Shown here piece by piece: positions 7,064 to 13,621 of a stretch of 13,621 nt of DNA. Position 1 is the first letter of the stretch, and every line of letters begins with the position of its first letter. The notes below the pieces were generated by a model. That model was not told the DNA's origin, did no database searches, and was given only the letters and a program-made list of their open reading frames with translations. The stretch comes from an uncultured Collinsella sp. (GTDB taxonomy: Bacteria; Actinomycetota; Coriobacteriia; Coriobacteriales; Coriobacteriaceae): contig CABUQY010000043.1 in assembly GCA_902493915.1 (NCBI GenBank), positions 1 to 13,621 of the forward strand, in the 5' to 3' direction. The translations under genes were made by a program, and so were the position numbers.

Positions 7064-9079
7064 CTACATCACCTCCGCGTGAGGGGTCAAACCATTTGCC
7101 TTGAGCACCTCGTCGGGGAGCTCGGAATAGAAGTGCTCGGTGCCGGGCACGCGCTTGAAGACCGGACGGGTGTCCAGGCCAATACGCGGATGGCTCGAGC
7201 GGGGCGCGAAGCGATCGCCCTTGGGGAAATCGCGCGGACTCGGAACGGCGCCGGGCACCTGGTGCAGGCGGCCCGAACCGCTCTCGATGGACAGAACGGA
7301 GCCCAGAAGACCGCGGGTGTACTCGTGAATCGGATTGGTGAGCAGCTCCTTGGTGGGCGCCTGCTCGATAACCTGACCAGCGTACATAACCGTGATGTTG
7401 TGGGCGACCTCGGCGACCAGCGCCAGGTCGTGCGAAACGAAGATCATGGCAAAGCCGAGCTTGGCCTGAAGATCGTTGAGCAGCTTGATGACCTGCTTCT
7501 GGACGGTAACGTCCAGAGCGGTCGTGGGCTCGTCGCAGATGACCAGCTTGGGGTCGCGGGTAAGAGCCATAGCAATCAGGACACGCTGACGCTGTCCACC
7601 GGAAAGCTCGTGCGGATAGCTCTCGAGCGTGCGCTTGGGATCGAGACCGACGAGCTCCAGGAGCTCCTCGGCGCTGCGGGTGCCGCCGCGCTTGGTGAGC
7701 TGCTTCATCTGGGCGGAAATGAGCATAGAGGGGTTGAGCGAGGACAGGGCGTCCTGGTAGACCATGGCGATATCGGTACCGCGCAGGCCGAACCACTCCT
7801 TCTTGCTCATCTTGAGCAGGTCGCGGCCCTCCCAGAGAACCTCGCCGGAAAGATGCTCGTCATCGTCGGTCAGGCCCATGATGGCCAGCGTGGTGATGGA
7901 CTTACCGCAGCCGGACTCGCCTACCAGGCCCATGGTCTGACCAGGACGGACGTCAAAGTTGACATGGTCGACAACGTTGATATCACCGTGATGCTCAAAC
8001 TGAATACAGAAGTCACGGACCGAGAGAATCGGTTCGACAGACTCGTCGGGCACATGGCGATCGTCACGCTTGAGCTCGACATCGCGCAGGGCGCCAAGGC
8101 GAGCGGAGAGGGACTGGGCCTGCTCCTTGTAGGCGCGAACGGGGTCGGAGACCAGCAGGTCGGCCTCGCGACGCTTGGAGGAATCGGTCGGATCCAGGGC
8201 GGCGGAGGGAGCAGCGGCCATGGCGTCGGTAATGCCCTCGGAGAGGATGTTGAGCGCCAGGCAGGTGATCATGATGGCCAGGCCCGGGAACAGCGCCTGC
8301 CACCAACGGCCGGCGAGCACGCCGCCGCGGGCGTCGGCGAGGATGTTGCCCCAGGTAGCGGTGGGCTCCTGAATACCAGCGCCGATGAAGGTCAGCGAGG
8401 CCTCGAAGATGATGGCGTCGGCGACCAGGGTAACGGTGAAGACCATGATCGGGGCGATGCAGTTACGCAGAACATGCTTGATCAAAATCCACGGAGCCTT
8501 GGCGCCGGAAACGATGACCGCGCGGACATAGTCCTCGCCGTACTCGGACACGATGTTGGCGCGCACGATACGGGCAATCTGCGGAGTGTACATAAAGCCG
8601 ATGGCGAAGATGATCGACGGCACGGAGTTGCCCAGGATGGAGACGAAGACGGCCGCGAGGGCGATGCCCGGGATGGACATGATGATGTCCAGGATACGCA
8701 TGATCGTCTCGGAGACGGCCTTGCGCGAAACCGCTGCAAGGGCGCCCACGACCGAGCCGCAGACCAGAGCCATGGCAGTGGCGCCAAAGCCGATAATCAG
8801 CGAGTAACGACCACCGTAGAGCATACGCGACAGAATGTCGCGACCCTTATCGTCGGTACCGAAGATAAATCCGTTGCCGGGAGCCTGGCGAGCCGTAAAG
8901 ATCTCGACCGGGCTATAGGGGGCAAGAAGGGGCGCCAGAATCGCGGTCAGGGCGACCAACACCAGCACGACGGCGGCAATCTTAGAAGACAGCGTCATCT
9001 TCTTCCAGCCACCGAGCTTGAGCCCCTTGGAGGCAGCCTTCTCGAGCTGCTCGGTTTGCTTCTCTCGAATCTTTACCAT
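7064..9079 (-). CDS. Fused ABC importer permease and ATPase (OppC-OppD-like)
   Basis: This single 671-residue protein joins two normally separate subunits. Residues about 30-290 are an OppC/DppC-type permease: a first membrane segment at 33-54, the extracytoplasmic GTDDKGRDILSR block at 74-85, further hydrophobic segments, and the EAA coupling loop near 181-200 (EDYVRAVIVSGAK). Residues 290-345 are a charged linker. Residues about 350-600 are an OppD-type ATPase with GESGCGKS (387-394), Gln442, LSGGQ (492-496), LVICDE (512-517) and His550. The OppD C-terminal extension follows, but the four cysteines that usually bind an iron-sulfur cluster there are absent (for example PKGDRF and PRSSH in place of GC and RC). 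Permease-ATPase fusions of this kind are known in some sialic acid type peptide-family importers as far as I recall, which fits the context. It starts 3 bases after the upstream permease stop. Confidence 0.95.
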   Translation of the reverse strand: MVKIREKQTEQLEKAASKGLKLGGWKKMTLSSKIAAVVLVLVALTAILAPLLAPYSPVEIFTARQAPGNGFIFGTDDKGRDILSRMLYGGRYSLIIGFGATAMALVCGSVVGALAAVSRKAVSETIMRILDIIMSIPGIALAAVFVSILGNSVPSIIFAIGFMYTPQIARIVRANIVSEYGEDYVRAVIVSGAKAPWILIKHVLRNCIAPIMVFTVTLVADAIIFEASLTFIGAGIQEPTATWGNILADARGGVLAGRWWQALFPGLAIMITCLALNILSEGITDAMAAAPSAALDPTDSSKRREADLLVSDPVRAYKEQAQSLSARLGALRDVELKRDDRHVPDESVEPILSVRDFCIQFEHHGDINVVDHVNFDVRPGQTMGLVGESGCGKSITTLAIMGLTDDDEHLSGEVLWEGRDLLKMSKKEWFGLRGTDIAMVYQDALSSLNPSMLISAQMKQLTKRGGTRSAEELLELVGLDPKRTLESYPHELSGGQRQRVLIAMALTRDPKLVICDEPTTALDVTVQKQVIKLLNDLQAKLGFAMIFVSHDLALVAEVAHNITVMYAGQVIEQAPTKELLTNPIHEYTRGLLGSVLSIESGSGRLHQVPGAVPSPRDFPKGDRFAPRSSHPRIGLDTRPVFKRVPGTEHFYSELPDEVLKANGLTPHAEVM

Positions 9080-9082
9080 AAT

Positions 9083-10039
9083 CTACACCGTCCTGATGCG
9101 CGGGTTGATGAGCAGGTAGAGCATGTCAACCACGATGTTGATGATGATGAAGGCAAGAGCAACGACGATAACGACGCCCTGAACCAGGTTCGCCTCGTTG
9201 CCCTGAACGCCCTGCAGAATCGCGGTGCCCATGCCGGGGAGGTTGAAGATAACCTCGATGACGACGGCGCCGCCCATGAGGTAACCGATCTTAAGACCGA
9301 GGGTGGTGACCGGGGTGATCAGCGCATTGCGAAGAACGTTGATGCCGACGACGACCTTCTCGGGAACGCCGGCGCCGCGAGCCATACGGACATAATCCTT
9401 GTCGAGCTCCTCAACCATGGCGGTACGCACGATACGAGTCATCTGGCCCGTCAGCGGAAATGCCAAGGCGATAGCGGGCATGATCATACGTCCCAGATAG
9501 CCAACCGGATTCGTGGTGAAGTGAGGCAGAGCACCCGATGCCGGGAGCACCTTAAGGTAGGAAGAGAACAGCAGGATCAACAGAACGGCAAGCCAGAACG
9601 ACGGGGTTGCCAAGCCGGCGATGGAAAAGACGCGGATCACTTGGTCCGGCCATTTGTCGCGATACAGTGCCGCGATGACGCCGAGCAAAAACGAAACGAC
9701 CGCACCGATGGCAAGACCGATGAAGGTCAGCTGCATCGTGACGGGCAGGGCCGTGGAGATGCGCTTGGCAACGGAGTTGCGAGCAGCACCATAGGTGCCC
9801 ATGTCGCCATGGATCAAATCGCCCATATAGCGCACGTAGCGCACGGGCCAGGGGTCGTCCAGACCATACTTCTCATGGTACTCGGCAACCGCCTCGGGCG
9901 AGGCACCGTCACCCAACGCCGTGTAGGCGGGGTCGGTCTTGGAGAACGACATAAGGAAGAACACCAGGACGGTGACGCCCAATGCCATGATCGGCAGCGC
10001 CACAAGACGCCTTCCAATCAAACGTAGCAAGTTGTTCAC
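9083..10039 (-). CDS. ABC importer permease (OppB/DppB-like)
   Basis: This is a 318-residue integral membrane subunit with a first membrane segment at about 9-31, five more hydrophobic segments, and the EAA coupling loop DYVRMARGAGVPEKVV at about 215-230. The blocks LPVTMQLTFIG, ATPSFWLAVLL and EVIFNLPGMG are typical of the family, and the C terminus INPRIR is also family-like. I chose the GTG at 10039 because AAAGGGGAG lies about 5 bases upstream and the product then begins VNNLLRLIGRR as in other OppB proteins; an upstream frame to 10072 is less likely. It forms the membrane pore with the permease half of the next protein. A 157-base gap rich in stem-loops separates it from the solute-binding protein gene. 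Confidence 0.94.
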   Translation of the reverse strand: MNNLLRLIGRRLVALPIMALGVTVLVFFLMSFSKTDPAYTALGDGASPEAVAEYHEKYGLDDPWPVRYVRYMGDLIHGDMGTYGAARNSVAKRISTALPVTMQLTFIGLAIGAVVSFLLGVIAALYRDKWPDQVIRVFSIAGLATPSFWLAVLLILLFSSYLKVLPASGALPHFTTNPVGYLGRMIMPAIALAFPLTGQMTRIVRTAMVEELDKDYVRMARGAGVPEKVVVGINVLRNALITPVTTLGLKIGYLMGGAVVIEVIFNLPGMGTAILQGVQGNEANLVQGVVIVVALAFIIINIVVDMLYLLINPRIRTV

Positions 10040-10079
10040 GTTCTCTCCCCTTTCTTTTGTCGGTAGGACCAACTGGTAT

Positions 10080-10097
10080 ATGAGTACGGATACTCAT
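10080..10097 (-). other. Perfect 7-bp dyad before the OppB-like gene
   Basis: ATGAGTA-CGGA-TACTCAT is a perfect 7-bp stem with a four-base loop, reading UCCG (UNCG-like) in the minus-strand RNA. It lies about 40 bases before the GTG at 10039. It could be a structured part of the mRNA leader of the permease genes or a small protein-binding site. Confidence 0.55.
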
Positions 10098-10100
10098 TAC

Positions 10101-10134
10101 AAGACCCGAGCGACATCGTTGCCGCCCGGGTCTT
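10101..10134 (-). other. Intercistronic 14-bp stem-loop between binding protein and permease genes
   Basis: AAGACCCGAGCGAC (10101-10114) pairs along its whole length with GCCGCCCGGGTCTT (10121-10134) with two G-U pairs in the minus-strand RNA and a 6-base loop. The minus strand after it is GTAATGAG, so it is not a full terminator in the gene direction. Such a stem-loop after a solute-binding protein gene commonly protects that message and limits permease expression, giving binding protein in excess; that role is inferred here. Confidence 0.75.
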
Positions 10135-10143
10135 TGTTTCAAC

Positions 10144-10180
10144 TATGAGGATACGGTCCCAACGACCGACATCCTGCATA
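10144..10180 (-). other. Long stem-loop with one bulge in the binding protein/permease gap
   Basis: TATGAGGAT (10144-10152) pairs with ATCCTGCATA (10171-10180) leaving one unpaired base, and inside this CGGTC (10154-10158) pairs with GACCG (10164-10168) around CCAAC. Together this gives about 14 base pairs. It is the second of a row of hairpins after the stop of the solute-binding protein gene. Confidence 0.6.
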
Positions 10181-10181
10181 C

Positions 10182-10197
10182 AGACTCAAGCGAGTCT
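10182..10197 (-). other. Stem-loop directly at the stop of the binding protein gene
   Basis: AGACTC-AAGC-GAGTCT is a perfect 6-bp stem with a four-base loop whose first base falls in the TAA stop codon of the solute-binding protein gene. No T tract follows on the minus strand. It is the first of the row of hairpins in this gap. Confidence 0.5.
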
Positions 10198-11810
10198 TAC
10201 GCCTTGACGGTCGCGACGCCCCTGAAGGACATGCTCGTCGTGCCGATGCCCTTGAAGCCATCGAGGGCCTCGCCGTTGGGCGCAGTGGACGGATCGTCCC
10301 AGAAAGCGGAGACGGTCTTGACATGGACAACGGGGTACAGAACGGCGTTGTCGGCAATGATGTCGAAGCACTCGTTCCACTTCTTCTGCTGCTCGTCGCC
10401 CTCGGCGGCAAGAGCCTCATCCATGAGGCCGTGGAGCTTCTGCCACTCAGCGGACTCCTTCCACGGGCAACGGGTCTGCATCCAGACGTTGTCGCCGTAC
10501 CACCAGTTGAGCAGCAGGTCGGGGTCGGCGCCGAAGCAGGAAGGATCGCCAGGGGCAAGGAGGATATCGTAGGCCTCGCCGCCGTCGATGGCAGCGTAGG
10601 TGGCCGGCGAGGTATCGGTCTGGATGGTCACATCGAAGCCGAGAGCGTCGAGGTCGTTCTTGACCTGGGCGGCCATGCCCTTAATCTGCTCGTTGTCGGT
10701 GGTGCGCAGGGTGATGGCACCCGGGGTGATGCCAGACTCCTCGATGAGCTTCTTAGCCTTCTTGGCGTCGGTCTTGTACACCGTGGAAGCCTCATGATAG
10801 TTGGTGAAGCTCTTGGGCAGGTAGCAGCTGGCAGCGGTGGCAAGGCCGGCGAAGGTGTTGCTGACCATCTTCTCGGTGTCGAGCGCATACATGACAGCCT
10901 GACGGACCTTGACGTTGTTCCAAGGCTCCTTGGCGACGTTGAACATGATGAAGCGGGTGCCGAAACCCTGAACGTTATCGATCTTGCAGCCGGCGCTCTC
11001 GAGCTGGTCGACGGCGTCAGCGGTAACGAGCTCCATAACGAGCGTGGAGCCCTCCTGCTGAGCGGTAACGCGAGCGGTGGGGTCGGTCAGGATGCTGTAC
11101 TGGATCTTCTTATCCTCGGCAGCATACTCACCGTTGTACTCGGGGTTGGGAACCAGGGTGATCTCGGTATCGGAGATAGAGTCGTACATCCAGGGGCCGG
11201 AGCCGATCGGCTGCTTGGCGCGATCCTCCTCGGTCTGGGTGGCCGGGGTAACGCGGACGATGGCCAGACGATCCTTGAGCAGGGAGAAGTTGGGGACCTT
11301 GGTCTTGACCGTCACGGTGCTGGCGTCCTTGGCCTCGATGGACTCGAAGGGCTGGAAGAACGGAGCATAGGTAGCGGAAGCGGCACAAGCGGTGTAGGAG
11401 GCAACGACATCGTCAGCGGTGACCTCGGTGCCATCGGAGAACTTGGCGCCCTTGCGGATGGTGACCTCGAAAGTGGTGTCGTCCACAGACTTGGGATCGT
11501 CGGTGGCGAGCTCGTTGAAGGTGCTGTAGTCGTGGTAATCGATGCCGTAGAGGCCCTCGACGACGTGCCAGTTAGCACCCAGGCCCACGGCGGAGCCGGT
11601 GCTGGCGGGATCGAAGCTGGACGGAGCGTAAGCGGAACCAGCGGTGATCACGCCGCCGCCACGGTTGGCGGAATCGGTGGAACCGGAAGCGGAACCCTCG
11701 TCGCTAGAGCTGCCACCGCAGCCGGTGAGACCAAGCCCTGCGACAGCAGCGACGCTGCCGGTGAGGCCGAGGAACGAACGCCTGGACATACCCTTGTTGA
11801 TGATGGCCAT
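10197..11810 (-). CDS. Tat-type lipoprotein solute-binding protein, family 5 (OppA/DppA-like)
   Basis: This 537-residue extracellular lipoprotein captures the substrate and delivers it to the importer. It has a twin-arginine signal SRRSFLG (9-15), a hydrophobic stretch and a lipobox LTGC with the lipidated Cys at 31, then a Ser/Gly/Asp-rich tether to about residue 53. The family 5 signature FEVTIRKGAKFSDGTEVTADDV is clear near 114-135 (given here as its key blocks FEVTIRKG and FSDGTEVTADDV). I chose ATG 11810, preceded by AGGAGA six bases upstream. Family 5 proteins bind peptides, opines, some sugars and sialic acid; here sialic acid is inferred from the downstream catabolic genes. It is the first gene of the operon and is separated from the permease by several stem-loops, which fits binding protein being made in excess. 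Confidence 0.92.
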   Translation of the reverse strand: MAIINKGMSRRSFLGLTGSVAAVAGLGLTGCGGSSSDEGSASGSTDSANRGGGVITAGSAYAPSSFDPASTGSAVGLGANWHVVEGLYGIDYHDYSTFNELATDDPKSVDDTTFEVTIRKGAKFSDGTEVTADDVVASYTACAASATYAPFFQPFESIEAKDASTVTVKTKVPNFSLLKDRLAIVRVTPATQTEEDRAKQPIGSGPWMYDSISDTEITLVPNPEYNGEYAAEDKKIQYSILTDPTARVTAQQEGSTLVMELVTADAVDQLESAGCKIDNVQGFGTRFIMFNVAKEPWNNVKVRQAVMYALDTEKMVSNTFAGLATAASCYLPKSFTNYHEASTVYKTDAKKAKKLIEESGITPGAITLRTTDNEQIKGMAAQVKNDLDALGFDVTIQTDTSPATYAAIDGGEAYDILLAPGDPSCFGADPDLLLNWWYGDNVWMQTRCPWKESAEWQKLHGLMDEALAAEGDEQQKKWNECFDIIADNAVLYPVVHVKTVSAFWDDPSTAPNGEALDGFKGIGTTSMSFRGVATVKA

Positions 11811-11928
11811 GTCTTCTCCTATCAATAGAGAATCTTACTCGGGAGCACCTAGACTTGCCCCCGCGCAACTTGCGGACGATATATACCTTACCTACCGACG
11901 AACCTAACTGAGGTGCCGCGCTCGGCGA

Positions 11929-12011
11929 CCGATACATACATACGCTTGAACGGTATTTACTACCGTTCACCGAATTCGTTGACAAACGATTCGCCAGACA
12001 GTATGTATCGG
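11929..12011 (-). promoter_or_regulatory. Nested dyads forming a possible three-way-junction RNA or compound operator
   Basis: Three helices are nested. P1: CCGATACATAC (11929-11939) with GTATGTATCGG (12001-12011), 11 perfect pairs. P2: CGAATTCGTT (11971-11980) with AACGATTCG (11985-11993) around GACA, 9 pairs with one bulged base. P3: TGAACGGTA (11947-11955) with TACCGTTCA (11961-11969) around TTTAC, 9 perfect pairs. Junction strands are 7, 1 and 7 bases. If transcribed this is a compact three-way junction 119 bases before the start codon, as in many cis-regulatory RNAs. If not transcribed, P3 and P2 look like repressor operators; P1 arm centres are 72 bp apart, close to seven helical turns. 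I know no named family that matches. Confidence 0.6.
11957..11985 (-). promoter_or_regulatory. Candidate promoter overlapping the inner dyad
   Basis: On the minus strand TTGTCA (11985-11980, five of six to the -35 consensus) is followed after 17 bases by TAGTAA (11962-11957, three of six to the -10). The P3 dyad would cover the -10, which would suit a repressor site. It competes with the other promoter candidate farther upstream; neither is strong. Confidence 0.25.
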
Positions 12012-12042
12012 CGAGGTGAGATATCAGTCTTCGTCAACCCGC

Positions 12043-12074
12043 AGGATAGCAGGGTTTTCGCTTGGGTTAGTCAA
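12043..12074 (-). promoter_or_regulatory. Candidate upstream promoter for the operon
   Basis: On the minus strand TTGACT (12074-12069, five of six) is followed after 20 bases by TATCCT (12048-12043) preceded by TGC, an extended -10 type. The spacer is long. If used, transcription would start near 12036 and the three-helix structure at 11929-12011 would be in the leader RNA. Confidence 0.25.
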
Positions 12075-12103
12075 ACGTTTTAGCGTTAATAAAACCCGAA
12101 ACC
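12053..12103. repeat. Nested inverted repeat between uvrC and the operon
   Basis: GGTTTTCG at 12053-12060 pairs with CGAAACC at 12097-12103, inside it GGGTT pairs with AACCC, and the tip AACGTTTTAGCGTT is itself a dyad. On the minus strand it is followed by CTGCTATCC with no T run. It could be a weak uvrC 3' structure, a regulator site (the AAACGTTT core at 12073-12080 is LacI-like) or both. Confidence 0.4.
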
Positions 12104-12174
12104 AGCAGGCAATCATGGCGAAATAAATGGTTGAAAATCGCGCAATCATGTATATCAGTTGTTTAGGTCCGTGT

Positions 12175-13621
12175 TTAGCTATCGGAATGGCCAGCCGCCG
12201 CCTCGGCGCGCTCGGCATTCCATGCAACGAGCGCCTCGTGGACCGCCTTGGCAACATCGGCAGGTATGCCGCGAACTTCCGCGATCTCTTGCTCGCTCGC
12301 CGCGCGCAAACGCTTCATCGAGCCAAAATGGCGCATAAGGGCACGTTTTCTGGTGGGTCCCACGCCTGGAACGTCATCGAGTACCGAAACCGTCATGGCT
12401 TTATCGCGCAACTCACGATGGAACGTGATTGCAAAACGGTGCGACTCATCGCGTACCTGTTTAATTAGATAGAGCGACGCGGACCCGGTCGGCAGCACGA
12501 CGGGAGTCTCGTCCCAAGGCACGAAAACTTCCTCATCGGCCTTTGCCAAGCCACAAACTGGTATATCGAGCCCAAGAGCCTCGAGTTGCTTGATCGCAGC
12601 GGTCAATTGCGGCTTACCGCCATCGACAACGAGCAAATCGGGGCGCGAGCCAAAGCGCTCGTCGGCCATGCGCTCGGGAGCATAGCGTCGTCCCAAAACC
12701 TCGGACATCGACACGAAGTCGTTTGCCTCGTCCAATTCGGCCTGAATTTTAAAACGACGGTACTGGCTCTTGTCGGCGCGCCCGTTGGTAAACACCACCA
12801 TCGAGGCGACGGTAAAGGTTCCGTGCAGCGTCGAGATATCGAAGCACTCGATACGCATCGGCGGCGCTGGCAGCGCCAGCGCGCTTTCGAGCTCCAGGAG
12901 CGCTTGATTGGTGCGGTCGTCAGCGTACCCCGTTCGCATCATGTAGCGCATGAGGGCATGGCGCGCATTTTTGGATGCCATATCGAGCAAACGGTGCTTT
13001 TCGCCACGCTGCGGCCTATGGAGATGGCAGGAACGCTCGCGCTTGCCTGCAAGCCACTCCCCCAGCGCCTCCGCATCCTCAAGCTCGACGGAAAGGTTGA
13101 CCTCAGCTGGAATATCAGCCGTCTCGTCGTAATAGCGCTTAAGAAAGCCCGACTGGAGCTCTTCCTCGTCAACATCAAGACCCTTGTCGAGAATGAACTC
13201 GCAGGTGCGAACTGTTCGGCCCTCGCGAACGACGAAGACGCAAGCGGCAGAGATGGTCTCCTCGCGATAGAAGCCGATGACATCGATATCGACGCTCGAT
13301 GGAAAAACAACCTGTTGGCGATCGTCCAGACCCCTGATGACCTCCAAACGACGTTTGACGCGTGCCGCGCGCTCAAAGTCGAGCGCCTCGGCGGCATCCG
13401 TCATCTCGGAGGTCAGCTCATCGACGACATCCTTGCGATGGCCCGACAAAAAGCGTTCGACACGCTTGACGTTCTTGGCATAGTCCGTAGGAGAAATCGC
13501 GCCGACGCATGCACCCGGGCCACGACCGACATGGTAGTCAAAGCAGGGACGCCCGTTTTGCGCGCAAATCATATTGACGATGTCTTCCTCGCCCTTGTGG
13601 GACTCGACGATACGGCGACAA
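12175..13621 (-). CDS. uvrC: Excinuclease ABC subunit C (UvrC), 3' part
   Basis: This is the last 481 or so codons of UvrC; the N-terminal GIY-YIG nuclease domain lies beyond the right edge. The UvrB-binding UVR motif (DAAEALDFERAARVKRRLEVI, key residues FERAARVK) is near 13350-13400, the RNase H-like 5' nuclease domain contains IECFDISTLHGT, DLLVVDGGKPQL and VRDESHRFAI with its acidic residues in place, and the C-terminal helix-hairpin-helix pair follows (VPGVGPTRKRALMRHFGS). The protein makes the two incisions in nucleotide excision repair. The cysteine-rich segment reads C-25 residues-RPC-FDYHVGRGPGAC, so one of the four cysteines usual there (in GRC) is Gly. It ends 12175 with no obvious terminator before the sialic acid operon. 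Confidence 0.95.
   Translation of the reverse strand, partial: CRRIVESHKGEEDIVNMICAQNGRPCFDYHVGRGPGACVGAISPTDYAKNVKRVERFLSGHRKDVVDELTSEMTDAAEALDFERAARVKRRLEVIRGLDDRQQVVFPSSVDIDVIGFYREETISAACVFVVREGRTVRTCEFILDKGLDVDEEELQSGFLKRYYDETADIPAEVNLSVELEDAEALGEWLAGKRERSCHLHRPQRGEKHRLLDMASKNARHALMRYMMRTGYADDRTNQALLELESALALPAPPMRIECFDISTLHGTFTVASMVVFTNGRADKSQYRRFKIQAELDEANDFVSMSEVLGRRYAPERMADERFGSRPDLLVVDGGKPQLTAAIKQLEALGLDIPVCGLAKADEEVFVPWDETPVVLPTGSASLYLIKQVRDESHRFAITFHRELRDKAMTVSVLDDVPGVGPTRKRALMRHFGSMKRLRAASEQEIAEVRGIPADVAKAVHEALVAWNAERAEAAAGHSDS

Larger units (their letters stand above)
11811..12174. promoter_or_regulatory. 364-base gene-free control region upstream of the sialic acid operon
   Basis: No convincing gene is present. 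The region between uvrC and the solute-binding protein gene is more AT-rich at 12060-12170 and contains nested inverted repeats (listed separately), a GCACCT/AGGTGC dyad (11845-11850 with 11911-11916), a GCCG-CGCT-CGGC mini-hairpin (11915-11926) and, on the minus strand, a GGTAGGTAAGGTATATA stretch ending near 11881 that resembles GGTATA-type NanR half sites and could also contain a TATATA -10 box. No clear intrinsic terminator for uvrC is seen. Confidence 0.6.

Noticed and set aside
6014..10027. A 1337-codon open frame on the plus strand across the transporter genes.
   Set aside because: It is the mirror of strongly coding minus-strand genes with high third-position GC, its product is low-complexity and rich in Asp, Gly, His and Gln, and it has no recognisable domain.
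10101..10140. Intrinsic terminator for the plus strand (stem followed by TGTTTC).
   Set aside because: No plus-strand gene precedes it; the stem is better read as a minus-strand intercistronic structure.
10323..11828. A 501-codon plus-strand frame opposite the solute-binding protein gene.
   Set aside because: It is a composition shadow of the minus-strand gene, with a Gly/Val/Leu-rich product and no motif.
11932..11943. Triple ATAC microrepeat as a phase-variable tract.
   Set aside because: Three units are too few, and it is not in a coding or promoter position where slippage would obviously switch expression.
11979..12007. A plus-strand TTGACA-17-TATGTA promoter-like pair.
   Set aside because: The -10 is weak and the plus strand has no gene downstream; the hexamers are parts of the P1 and P2 dyads.
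12024..12468. Short open frames in and near the gap after uvrC on either strand.
   Set aside because: They lack a ribosome binding site, match no family, and one overlaps the clear end of uvrC.

Overview
The window looks like part of the chromosome of a high-GC Gram-positive gut actinobacterium, most likely a Collinsella-type member of the Coriobacteriia. This is inferred from protein character (WhiA, an actinobacterial-style RapZ P-loop with Arg in place of Lys), strong GC bias and GGAGG-type ribosome binding sites; no database search was possible. Every gene I can support lies on the minus strand, so transcription runs from high to low coordinates.

Layout in transcription order. (1) 13621-12175: the C-terminal four-fifths or so of uvrC, running off the right edge. 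(2) 12174-11811: a 364-base gene-free control region. It holds nested inverted repeats, including three helices that would fold as a three-way junction if transcribed. (3) 11810-6236: a peptide/opine-type ABC importer made of a Tat-type lipoprotein solute-binding protein, a permease, a second permease fused to an ATPase, and a separate ATPase. (4) 6155-4334: two overlapping CE7-type esterase genes; the second has lost its catalytic serine. (5) 4265-1449: an N-acetylneuraminate lyase-like aldolase, a ROK sugar kinase and ManNAc-6-phosphate 2-epimerase (NanE). (6) 1347-1: rapZ followed immediately by the start of whiA, which runs off the left edge.

Blocks 3 to 5 read as one sialic acid scavenging operon. 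The lipoprotein and ABC importer would bring in N-acetylneuraminate or a derivative. The intact CE7 esterase could remove O-acetyl groups. The lyase would give ManNAc plus pyruvate, the ROK kinase ManNAc-6-P, and NanE GlcNAc-6-P. No sialidase, NagA, NagB or transcription factor gene is in the window. The substrate rests on NanE plus the lyase and kinase context, so the transport and esterase roles are inferred.

The operon sits between uvrC and rapZ-whiA, genes that in many Gram-positives form a cluster uvrC-rapZ-yvcK-whiA. Here yvcK is absent between rapZ and whiA. Almost every junction in the operon carries a stem-loop: four between the binding protein and first permease genes, one between the last transporter gene and the esterases, a 108-bp imperfect palindrome between lyase and kinase, one between kinase and epimerase, and a terminator-like hairpin just before rapZ. 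This suggests expression of segments is set by RNA structure as well as by the promoter.
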